A program made the translations under genes and the position numbers. From Bacteroidota bacterium (GTDB taxonomy: Bacteria > Bacteroidota > Bacteroidia > Chitinophagales > BACL12): a DNA stretch of 64,000 bases. Location of the stretch: assembly GCA_016706255.1 (NCBI GenBank), contig JADJJZ010000003.1:964501-1028500 (forward strand). Direction: 5' to 3'. Shown in pieces: positions 41,959 to 49,580 of this stretch; the first letter of the stretch is position 1, and every line of letters starts with the position of its first letter. The notes below the pieces were generated by a model. That model was given only the letters and a program-made list of their open reading frames with translations. It made no database searches and was not told where the DNA came from.

Positions 41959-42309
41959 ATGATAAAATTTAATAGACCAAATTCTTTATTTGGATTACTT
42001 TTATTATTAGTTTATGGTTGTAATTTGCTGATTACTTTAAAATGGACCAAAAACTACGACGAAATATTAATAGCTTCAATTATTTTCGAAGTAATTAGCT
42101 TTGCTATATTTTATTTTATAAGATATAAGATATTTATTAGCAATCTCTCGTTCTTTACCGTGTTTTTTGTGCTTTTTCCGGTTTACTTGGATATGTTATT
42201 GGATGACACTATTGGATTTAATTACTTAATTATACCACAGGCACTAATCTTGTTAATTATTGTTATTTTTATTAGGAAAAAACCTAAGTTAAATTCTAAT
42301 GAAAATTGA
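41959..42309 (+). CDS. small four-helix membrane protein
   Basis: 116 aa, almost wholly hydrophobic, with four predicted membrane helices (about 10-27, 36-54, 58-78, 85-107) and a short basic end (RKKPKLNSNEN). No family recognised. It sits between mobile mystery protein A and the truncated protein B, where these two genes normally touch, so it arrived by insertion or replacement together with the loss of B's N-terminal half. A small membrane protein in such a place could be an accessory or immunity protein, but nothing in the sequence shows this. Confidence 0.6.
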   Translation: MIKFNRPNSLFGLLLLLVYGCNLLITLKWTKNYDEILIASIIFEVISFAIFYFIRYKIFISNLSFFTVFFVLFPVYLDMLLDDTIGFNYLIIPQALILLIIVIFIRKKPKLNSNEN

Positions 42310-42633
42310 TTTAATACAGGTTCGGGGCTTGAATTGAATAAACTGTTGAACGACACTATTTATTGGATTGAAAATAAAATATTTGAGCCCGATGAAATTG
42401 CCATCCGATTTAAACACCGATTAGTCAGCATCCATTGTATCCCAAACGGAAACGGAAGACATAGCCGACTGATTGCCGATATTATTATTGAGAAAATTTT
42501 CAAGCGAAAGGTTTTTTCCTGTGGAGCTAATAATTTGACACATACCGGTGAAGCAAGAAAAAAATATATACACGCACTCAGAGCTGCTGATAGAGGGAAT
42601 TATAAACTGCTGTTGGAATTTGCAAGATTGTAG
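42310..42633 (+). pseudogene. mobile mystery protein B (Fic domain), N-terminal half missing
   Basis: The frame is open from 42310 to 42633 (about 107 codons) with no ATG near its start (TTG at 42334). It matches the C-terminal half of 'mobile mystery protein B' (TIGR02613), a Fic-domain protein: 'LNDTIYWIENKIFEPDEIAI', 'RFKHRLVSIHCIPNGNGRHS', then 'ARKKYIHALRAADRGNYKLL'. The Fic motif HPFxxGNGR is present as H-C-I-P-N-G-N-G-R, so Pro-Phe is changed to Cys-Ile. Fic proteins transfer AMP or similar groups to targets. The first half (about 90 residues) is absent. Truncation and motif changes suggest it is inactive. Confidence 0.8.
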
Positions 42634-42647
42634 ATTATAATTGGTTG
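42577..42647 (+). repeat. direct repeat shared with 34091-34162
   Basis: The 3' end of the gene B fragment and about 14 bases beyond. The other copy lies 8.5 kb upstream in the same direction, with four differences. The pair brackets the run of secreted unknown genes, mobile mystery A and the small membrane gene. Confidence 0.75.
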
Positions 42648-42740
42648 GGGAAGGAAGGTTGTAGTGAACCAATATTCAAAAAAATGTATATTCGTAGGAA
42701 ACTAAAACGCAATTGATTAAATTAGATTATAGAAGATAAA

Positions 42741-43221
42741 CTATGTAATTTGTTGATGTTTCTTACCATGATAGGAAAAAATACTTACTGCAAATCCAAT
42801 GCAAGAAATAAATAAGGGTATGATCGGAATATACACAATTAGAAAAACTAGACCTTCTTCTTTTGATTTTAAAGGTAAATTTGGAAAACCTGCAATTTCT
42901 GACATAAGGATTATTATTAATAAATAATTTATTAACGTCAAAAACCAATATATTTTAATGCTTTTGGAGAAAATTCAAGACTTCTAATTTACCCAGATTA
43001 AAAGTTAAAATCCAATATGTAATTAATACAAGCATATAAAGTATGCTAAATAATTTATTTTTAACAGTTGGAGATGGAGGAGACATCCCAGGAGGATCAA
43101 CATGTTGATACGTATATGTCCATGCGTAGAAAAAAAATATAAATGCTAATATGGTAAAGCAAAAATTAATTAATTTAAATTTTGCTAGTTTTGTGTTAGT
43201 GTCATTTAAATTTGCAACTGA
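42741..43221 (-). pseudogene. four-helix membrane protein, frame broken and start lost
   Basis: Two minus-strand frames read as one membrane protein of about 160 residues. The first (43221-42955) has no usable start codon but is clearly protein-like: 'KLINFCFTILAFIFFFYAW', 'DPPGMSPPSPTVKNKL', 'SILYMLVLITYWILTFNLG'. It stops at 42955. In the next frame the reading continues as 'SKSIKIYWFLTLINYLLIII' and on to 'KEEGLVFLIVYIPIIPLFI', ending at 42741. An indel in the AAAA run just before the first stop would join them. The second frame alone begins with TTG and has no ATG. Function unknown; the pattern of four helices recalls its neighbour at 41959 in size only. Confidence 0.55.
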
Positions 43222-43351
43222 TTATTTCCTAAAGCTCTTCTTTTATGGGGTTACTCTCAGCTAAGTTTCATTTTTACTAAATTCGGAATTTGTCAAGTTT
43301 GATATAAAATTTTCCCTCAAATTTTTTATCTTTCCAGTAAAATCACATATT

Positions 43352-44113
43352 ATGAAAATGAGCACAATTGGATGGATCGGGTTGGCCATTGGACTAATTG
43401 GCGGACTAGCAGGGTTGGCAGTGGGCATTATGGCTGCGCCTGTGGAGGGTTCTATTTTTGGCGTTGTTTTTATTGGTATATTTTTTCTTGTTTATTGGGT
43501 TTTTTTCCGGCCTATGATTACAGCAAACCGTATTTTAAAAACCGGTGAACAGCGCAACGGAAAAATATTGGAAGTGTGGGATACAAATGTCACCATAAAT
43601 AACAACCCACAAATAGGATTACTTGTGGAAGTGAAAAATAAATACGGGAAAACATATAAGACAAAAACCAAAATGGTTATTTCCCGATTACAAGTTGGCG
43701 ATGTGCGTCCCGGACAATCAGTAACGGTTCGTGTGGATCCACAAAATGAGCAAAAAATTGCAATTGAATCATTCGGTGCGGGTGGCGATGTGAGTTATAC
43801 CAAAAATGAATATGAAGAAGACCTGCAGCAAATTCTTGGACAAATAGATAAAGAAAATAAAGAAATTTTATTGTCAGGTATATCTGCCGAAGCAAAAGTT
43901 GTAGGTTATTACGACCTGAATATAAAAGTAAATGGCGATAACCCGATGGTAATGTTATTTCTTGAAATTTACCCCGGCTTGCAAACTCCTTTTTTTGCAG
44001 AAGCCAAAGGCGTAATTGCAACGCAATCAGTATCGAAATTTCAACCCGGTAATATGATTACTGTAAAATATGATCCTAGAAATACTTCGAGGGTGACGTT
44101 GGAGCATAGTTGA
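43352..44113 (+). CDS. membrane protein with two DUF3592/NfeD-like beta domains
   Basis: 253 aa. Two N-terminal membrane helices (8-28 and 35-55) are followed by two similar soluble domains. The first (about 65-140) has 'NGKILEVWDTNVTINNNPQIGLLVEVKNKYG', 'RPGQSVTVRVDPQNEQKIAIE'; the second (about 170-253) has 'EAKVVGYYDLNIKVNGDNPMVMLFLEIYPG', 'QPGNMITVKYDPRNTSRVTLE' (all in parts). Each ends in the 'G..v.V.yDP.n...v' strand of DUF3592-like folds. The role is unknown. Its last 75 codons are repeated at 45344-45567 after a lipoprotein gene, as part of a 408-bp duplication. Confidence 0.7.
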   Translation: MKMSTIGWIGLAIGLIGGLAGLAVGIMAAPVEGSIFGVVFIGIFFLVYWVFFRPMITANRILKTGEQRNGKILEVWDTNVTINNNPQIGLLVEVKNKYGKTYKTKTKMVISRLQVGDVRPGQSVTVRVDPQNEQKIAIESFGAGGDVSYTKNEYEEDLQQILGQIDKENKEILLSGISAEAKVVGYYDLNIKVNGDNPMVMLFLEIYPGLQTPFFAEAKGVIATQSVSKFQPGNMITVKYDPRNTSRVTLEHS

Positions 44114-44297
44114 TGAATTAAGAATCGACGTTGAAGTTCATATGCCGATTTAGTCTTATTTTTAAGCCTATGAACAGGATAGTATTGCTAATCGGATTTT
44201 TTTTGTTTTGCGGAGCAGGAATTGCTCAGGTTTATATAATTGAACCTTTATATTAATGTAAAACCATACAACTTAAGGCGGGTGGTGAAATTGAATT
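43890..44297 (+). repeat. 408-bp direct repeat, copy 1
   Basis: The same sequence recurs at 45344-45751, with a constant offset of 1454 bases at the start, at the ATG within it and at the end, so there are no net indels. It spans the 3' end of the DUF3592-like gene and the 5' end of the next gene. Confidence 0.9.
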
Positions 44298-44355
44298 ATC
44301 TAACATTCATCAGAATATTAACCATTCAATACTACCTGAATTAGATTTGGATTAA
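44170..44355 (+). pseudogene. truncated copy of the secreted protein at 45624
   Basis: From the ATG at 44170 it encodes the same signal peptide as the gene at 45624 (MNRIVLLIGFFL..). Codon 29 is TAA (44254-44256), where the other copy has GAA. Similarity ends at about 44297, after which unrelated sequence follows. A dead 5' fragment left by the 408-bp duplication. Confidence 0.85.
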
Positions 44356-44379
44356 GTATTTTTAATTTAAACTTTGAAC

Positions 44380-45270
44380 ATGTTAATAAATTCGCTCTGC
44401 AAAGCTGTTTCTAGGAAATGGATGTATTTCTATTTTATGAGTCTCATATTTATTTCTGGATGCTCCTCACCACAACGGATTTATGTCCTTAGTGCATGGG
44501 AATTCGAACATCCGATGTTACCAGATACAAAATTCGGATTATTGTCTGAAGAAGAAAAAAATAATTTAATAAAAACGGTATTTCAACAACGACTTAAATT
44601 ACAGATAATAGTTGATATCAATAATTATGAAAATCACACGAACTTAAATAATACTGAAAAAACGGAATATATACAGTCCCTTTTAACGAATTTTCCACCA
44701 AACAATTGTGAAATGGCAATGTCAATTCGCAAAATCGATAGCACTTATTTCGATAATAAAGTATTATTAGTTACCCCAAATATAGGGAATTACGATTTTT
44801 ATCAAATTCACTTTGCCGGGGAAGGCGGGAAAATTGATTTCTTTTGCAAGGGTAATCCAGGCTCATCAAACTATATTCAATTGCCTATTTTTAATATTGA
44901 TACAAGTATAATTTACTATGGTAATTACTTAATAGCTATAAATAGAAATGCTAATTTTGATGTATCATCCAGAGCAAATGAAATTTTAGTTCCGGAAATA
45001 TTATTTTTAAACAAGCCAATGCTGGAATACGATTTATCTGAATATTATTTAAATTATTTAGTATTTCACAATTATGAGCTTGGTGTGGAGAGCTTTATAA
45101 AATGGCTTAAAATTTTATCATATACTGAATATTTGCCGAAAGATATTAAACTTGACAGTGAAGAAAAAAAATATTATATTTTTAAATTCTATTCGATGGA
45201 AAAAAAGATGACAATGAGAGCTAAAGTGTATAAGCAATATCCAAATGCAATTGAGTATCTTGATAAATAA
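44380..45270 (+). CDS. lipoprotein of unknown family, paralogue of 34211-35140
   Basis: 296 aa from the ATG at 44380; a TTG lies at 44374, and an ATG at 44422 would also leave a signal peptide. Lipobox 'IFISGCSS'. The family is not recognised, but the C-terminal third matches the lipoprotein at 34211-35140 ('SYTEYLPKDIKLD' / 'SYSKYLPTTVEFN', 'YYIFKFYS' / 'FYFKFYS'), and both have an N-terminal 'NNCEMAMSI' / 'NDCMINLNI' stretch. It lies between the two copies of a 408-bp direct repeat, so it seems to have been inserted there by the duplication event. It is probably exposed at the outer membrane. Confidence 0.75.
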   Translation: MLINSLCKAVSRKWMYFYFMSLIFISGCSSPQRIYVLSAWEFEHPMLPDTKFGLLSEEEKNNLIKTVFQQRLKLQIIVDINNYENHTNLNNTEKTEYIQSLLTNFPPNNCEMAMSIRKIDSTYFDNKVLLVTPNIGNYDFYQIHFAGEGGKIDFFCKGNPGSSNYIQLPIFNIDTSIIYYGNYLIAINRNANFDVSSRANEILVPEILFLNKPMLEYDLSEYYLNYLVFHNYELGVESFIKWLKILSYTEYLPKDIKLDSEEKKYYIFKFYSMEKKMTMRAKVYKQYPNAIEYLDK

Positions 45271-45343
45271 ATCGGGCAATGCTGCATGGAAGTAAATTTA
45301 TGTAAAATGAAAATAATCACAAATTCATGGCAGGGCTTAACAT

Positions 45344-45751
45344 AAGCAAAAGTTGTCGGTTATTACGACCTGAATATAAAAGTGAATGGCGATAACCCGA
45401 TGGTAATGTTATTTCTTGAAATTTATCCCGGCTTACAAACACCTTTTTATGGTGAAGCTAAAGCCGTAATTGCAACGCAGTCGGTATCAAAATTTCAACC
45501 TGGAAATATGATTACTGTAAAATATGACCCTAAAAATACTTCGAGGGTGACATTGGAGCATAGTTAACGCATTAAGAATCGACCTTGAAGTTCATATGCC
45601 GATTTAGTCTTATTTTTAAGCCTATGAACAGGATAGTATTGCTAATCGGATTTTTTTTGTTGTGCGGAGCTGGCATAGCTCAGGTTTACACAATTGAACC
45701 CTTATATGAATGTAAAACCATACAACTTAAGTCGGGTGGTGAAATTGAATT
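45344..45751 (+). repeat. 408-bp direct repeat, copy 2, with dead DUF3592-like gene end
   Basis: Copy 2 of 43890-44297. Its first part (45347-45567) repeats the last 75 codons of the DUF3592-like gene ('DNPMVMLFLEIYPGLQTPF'), directly after an in-frame TAA and with no real start, so it is a gene fragment. Its second part is the live 5' end of the gene at 45624. Confidence 0.9.
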
Positions 45752-46406
45752 GTATTCTATAGATAGTTTTTCACGAGGAAAATTTATTATTGATCTGGAT
45801 AAAATGTTATTCACCGATCCTATTACCATTAGGTCGCAGCCTGAAATTATCGACATTAAAAAGGTTACCAGATTGGAAAATAACCGGATTCAAATTGATC
45901 TTAAAAAAGATAATCGTTATTCACCTGATTTATATTATTTGCAGCTTGATTCCCTAAATAATCCATTATATCTTCAACAAGCAGAAGTTATATTTACAAA
46001 TTATACCAGTAATCCTGAATCACTCATATTATTTTCAGAATGCACCCGTAACCTCGTGGTGGAAGTTCCACATCAGGAAGGTGACCCGGCTCCGGATGCT
46101 GTATTGATGGAAGGCCTTGAAAATGGTAAATATACAGATGGTGAAAATTCTTTTAAACTGGAAAATGGATACGTTATCTGGACAGCAGGAAAAGGAAAAA
46201 ACGCGTTTCAACGAAAGATACATATCGATAATGCCTATGTATCTACGAATACAAATAACTATTACATTCAGCTCACCGGAAAAGATAATAACGGCATCGG
46301 TTATAGCATTGCATTTTTTCATTCCAGTTCAGCATATCCTGCAAATAATTATATTTATTTTGAAAGAATTGAGGGTGGTAAATGGATTGCGATGCGGTGT
46401 AATTGA
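45624..46406 (+). CDS. secreted protein of unknown family
   Basis: 260 aa from the ATG at 45624; the frame opens at a TTG at 45585. Signal peptide 'MNRIVLLIGFFLLCGAGIAQ'. Its beta-rich content is unknown: 'IEPLYECKTIQLKSGGEIEL', 'IDIKKVTRLENNRIQIDLKK', and a later domain 'GLENGKYTDGENSFKLENG' to 'YFERIEGGKWIAMRCN'. Just after the stop another frame reads 'GVIEEERIYGYIHLTQFNQN' to 46539. That looks like protein too, so the true C-terminus may lie there and the gene may carry one more one-base shift near 46385. Its first 43 codons are duplicated, with a nonsense change, at 44170. Confidence 0.65.
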   Translation: MNRIVLLIGFFLLCGAGIAQVYTIEPLYECKTIQLKSGGEIELYSIDSFSRGKFIIDLDKMLFTDPITIRSQPEIIDIKKVTRLENNRIQIDLKKDNRYSPDLYYLQLDSLNNPLYLQQAEVIFTNYTSNPESLILFSECTRNLVVEVPHQEGDPAPDAVLMEGLENGKYTDGENSFKLENGYVIWTAGKGKNAFQRKIHIDNAYVSTNTNNYYIQLTGKDNNGIGYSIAFFHSSSAYPANNYIYFERIEGGKWIAMRCN

Positions 46407-46556
46407 AGAGGAGCGTATTTATGGGTATATTCATTTAACTCAGTTCAATCAAAATTTACTAAAGCGGTTATATTTGAAAGTAAATTCCTCTTTAAACATC
46501 GCAGGCAGAATACTTAGAAGAAATAAATCTTCAATATAAATAATTTAGTATCCGGT

Positions 46557-47548
46557 TCAATAAAACACATATTCAAACGTTATCATCGACTCCAATTCCT
46601 CAATACCTTTGTTAGTTGAATAATACATAATTTTATAAGGTAAGGATTTGTCATTGTAAGAAATCGTAGTTCTCCATTCATTTCCTCGTTCATTACCTGT
46701 TACCTCAACCGGAAGTCCATTATTGTATTTGACAATAACATCGGAAGAACTATATTTATTTGAGATTTTTGTTTTTTTAATTACTTCGCCCATCTTATTA
46801 TATGTATAATTTACGAATATAGTATCGCCAATAATTACGGTATCTTTGCTAACAAAATCAATAGGAATTTCTATTTTTTGTATCAAAGTTAAATTCGAAT
46901 CATATTTAAAATATTCAATTTTTCTATCACGGGAGTATCAATATCATCATATTTATCGTCAGAATAAAATTCCTTTTTTAATTCCCTATCTCCTGCATTG
47001 TATTCATAAAGAATCTTATACTCTAATTTCTGGTCTCTATAAGTTAGTTCTGCTTTAATTTTATCCTTGTCATAAAGGAAAACGGTTGAGTCGGTGTTTT
47101 TCTCCACACTAGATGTCGGATAATAATAATATTCATATCGGTTTACCAATTCTAAAGCTTTCATACCGCGGTTATTGTATTGATATTCAACACTTCTTTT
47201 AATAAGGTAGGCATTTGAATCTATGTCGAATTCATAAGAACATTCGCGCAGTGATTTCTTCCTTTTGTATTCTGCAAAAAAGAAGAGTTTACGATCGTCA
47301 TAATCCAAGTAGCTATAATCTGGTAAACCTTTTCTATTGAAATGGATTGTTCTAACGGTCGTGTCAATTGCCTTTTTGTCATAGAAGGTTACTTCCGTTT
47401 CGATATATTCTTTAATATTCAATTCTTTAGCTACATCTGAAATATCAAAGCCTTTCTCCAAAAAATCCTTATGGGCTTTTTCAACTACTCCTTGGGATGA
47501 CAAAGTTTTTGAGATGATGATTAACATCAAATAAATTATAATTTTCAT
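46557..47548 (-). pseudogene. secreted RHS-like repeat protein, one frameshift
   Basis: Two minus-strand frames join into one gene of about 330 residues. The first (47548-46889) has a signal peptide ('MKIIIYLMLIIISKTLSSQG') and YD-type strands ('TVRTIHFNRKGLPDYSYLDY', 'RSVEYQYNNRGMKALELVNR', 'YEYNAGDRELKKEFYSDD'). It derails after 'DTPVIEK'. In the next frame the sequence goes on smoothly as 'KIEYFKYDSNLTLIQKIEIP' into 46886-46557 ('YTYNKMGEVIKKTKI', 'YNNGLPVEVTGNERGNEW'). The shift lies at the five-base A/T run 46919-46923. The second frame alone would start at TTG without a signal peptide. The 'Y.YN..G..' pattern is that of YD/RHS repeat strands, and the protein is presumably secreted. Function unknown. 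Confidence 0.7.
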
Positions 47549-47567
47549 AGGTAACGACTAATGATTC

Positions 47568-47864
47568 TTATTTAAATCCAGTGTAAACAAATATATTCCA
47601 TGTATTTTTATATGTGGGATTAAAAGAATCGAAATATACTTCCGCCATTTGTATGAATTTTCCTTTATGTACATACGATGTCGAGATATTCATTGGTGCA
47701 ATATCCTTTAATACAAATGGTGAGAAAATAAGATCCTGATCTGCAAGAAAATGAAAGCCATATTCGAGAGCAATTTGATTTTTTAAATGCGTTGAATCCT
47801 GCGCCTTTGATTTTACAATTAGTAAGGTAATAGCCAGGATGAATAACAGAAGTTTATTCCACAT
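47568..47864 (-). CDS. short secreted protein, possibly a truncated outer-membrane protein
   Basis: 98 aa with a signal peptide (MWNKLLLFILAITLLIVKSKAQ) and then strand-like sequence 'LEYGFHFLADQDLIFSPFVL', 'NISTSYVHKGKFIQMAEVYF', ending 'WNIFVYTGFK'. This resembles the first strands of an outer-membrane barrel, which would be far longer, so it may be a stump. It is 19 bp upstream of the RHS-like gene on the same strand and may share its transcript. No family recognised. Confidence 0.5.
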   Translation of the reverse strand: MWNKLLLFILAITLLIVKSKAQDSTHLKNQIALEYGFHFLADQDLIFSPFVLKDIAPMNISTSYVHKGKFIQMAEVYFDSFNPTYKNTWNIFVYTGFK

Positions 47865-47950
47865 GTTGCAAATTTACTATAGTGTGTTTATCATGTATGA
47901 TCAATGGGTAAAAAGACCTCTTTGCATAAGCTAATACTTAATTTCAAGCA

Positions 47951-49560
47951 TTATTCTGAAATATAAAATGCAGAAATGGTATTGCTTGAATCAGATACTT
48001 TAATTATATAAATTCCCGGATTAACATCCTGCAGGACAATATCAGTTTTATTGGTCTGTGCAATATTTTCCCGGCTGATTATTCTGCCTGTAATATCCAT
48101 AACCTCAATTGAGCTGAACAAAAAGGAAGCATTCACTGAAACAATTCCGGAACCGGGATTAGGAAAAATTTCTACATAGTTTTTGACTGGCAGATCATTT
48201 GCTGCGCCTATATTCAGCGTATAACAATCAGTAGTATCGACACAACCGCCTTTATGTAATATCAAACCGAATTCTCCATCACCGCCGGCGAAACTTGAAG
48301 GGTATAAACTAGATTCGATGATTTCACCCGAATTACAATCAAACCATTCGTACAGATCGGCATCGGTTTCGTATGGCTCAATATAATAGTCTGTAACATA
48401 TAGAGAATCATTCAATTCAGTAAATAAGGTAGCCGGCCATCGCCGCCCGATATAATAAGCAAGAAGGTGGTGGTGTCAAAAGTCTCGTTCACCGTCTCCT
48501 AGTCCCGGAGGGTTTTCAGGTACACGAAACGTCAGGTGAAATAAGCTGTAACCGGAACGGCCACGATCACTCTCCCAGTCTGATAGCCTGTGAGGCCGCC
48601 GAGTGGGATTTTCCTCAGTTTTATCATAGGGCGGGAGGGGCTACCCAATACAATTCTGTCAGAATCAAGTAACAGGGAAGTATGAAGATATTCATCGTAA
48701 TTGCCACCGAGCGATTTATCCCAGATTGCATTACCGGCTTGATCTTATGCCTGGAGCCAGCCGGCTGTTTTATCCCACCGCCGCCTTGATTTGCGGCGCG
48801 GCATCGTATTCAATATATCATCTGATCCTGCGCCTAATGTTTTATCCCACATTACATTGCCTGCGCTATTTATTTTTACGATCCAATAATCATACGTTAA
48901 ATAGCCCGGAACAGTATCTCGGTTGATTATCGCCGCCAGGGTCGGGTTCCGCATCGTTGTTCGCGGCGCGCCTTGTCTGTCTTTTATTACCCAATAATCA
49001 CTTCCACACCGAATGGTTCTCAGATTTTCAACCCGCACTGAGCTCCCGCCAGAATAAAAGTATTATCTTCTGAAGGAATTATCGCCGCCAGTTCATCTGT
49101 CCCGTAATCACCATTTCCGCTGAATACTTTATCCCATTGTGGTGTTCCCGAAGCGTTCACTTTCAACAGCCAGTAATCGTAATCGTACCGGTTTTCAGAT
49201 GTTTTGTCAAAACCTGCAGGAGATCTTGAATAGCCGCCCAATAAATAGCCGCCATCAACGCAACGTTGCATACAAGTGAGTTTGTCTTCGTCTTGTCCGC
49301 CGATCGTATTTTCCCACTCCACATTGCCGATTGATCAATTTTCACGATCCAAAAATCATTCATGTCCCAGGAGCAGTTTCGATTTGTCACGAAATATTGG
49401 ATTGGAATAACCACCTAACACGCCCGGGCATGCTTCATTGCTTAAATTCCTCCGGCCTCGATAGTTTTCCCGGCTGGACGGGTTAATTTCAAAGTCCCTC
49501 AGAGATCAGGCAACAAATTATTAAGTTTAAATAACAGTTGTTGATCGGTTTTAATAATAT
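47951..49560 (-). pseudogene. degenerate propeller/T9SS protein, paralogue of 49581-52370
   Basis: Pieces of the same propeller protein as the neighbouring gene lie in several frames on the minus strand: 'MNDFWIVKIDQS' (near 49360), 'EWENTIGGQDEDKLTCMQRC' and 'YDYDYWLLKVNASGTPQWDK' (49320-49100), 'LTYDYWIVKINSAGNVMWDK' (about 48900-48840), 'GNAIWDKSLGGNYDEYLHTS' (about 48740-48680). After a GC-richer, scrambled 250 bp comes an intact frame (48415-47951) with a T9SS sorting domain ('YVEIFPNPGSGIVSV' to 'NPGIYIIKVSD..FYISE'). Many small indels are needed to join them. It is either a decayed tandem duplicate or a badly resolved sequence. Confidence 0.75.
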
Positions 49561-49580
49561 TGTTGTCAACATTGATTTCT

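Noticed and set aside
43890..45751. Insertion sequence or composite transposon flanked by the 408-bp repeats
   Set aside because: There is no transposase gene, no terminal inverted repeats and no target-site duplication; the repeats are parts of host genes, so segmental duplication explains them.
46117..46539. 140-codon frame overlapping the secreted protein at 45624
   Set aside because: Most of it is a shadow of the real frame. Only its last about 45 codons look coding, and they are noted as a possible frameshifted C-terminus.
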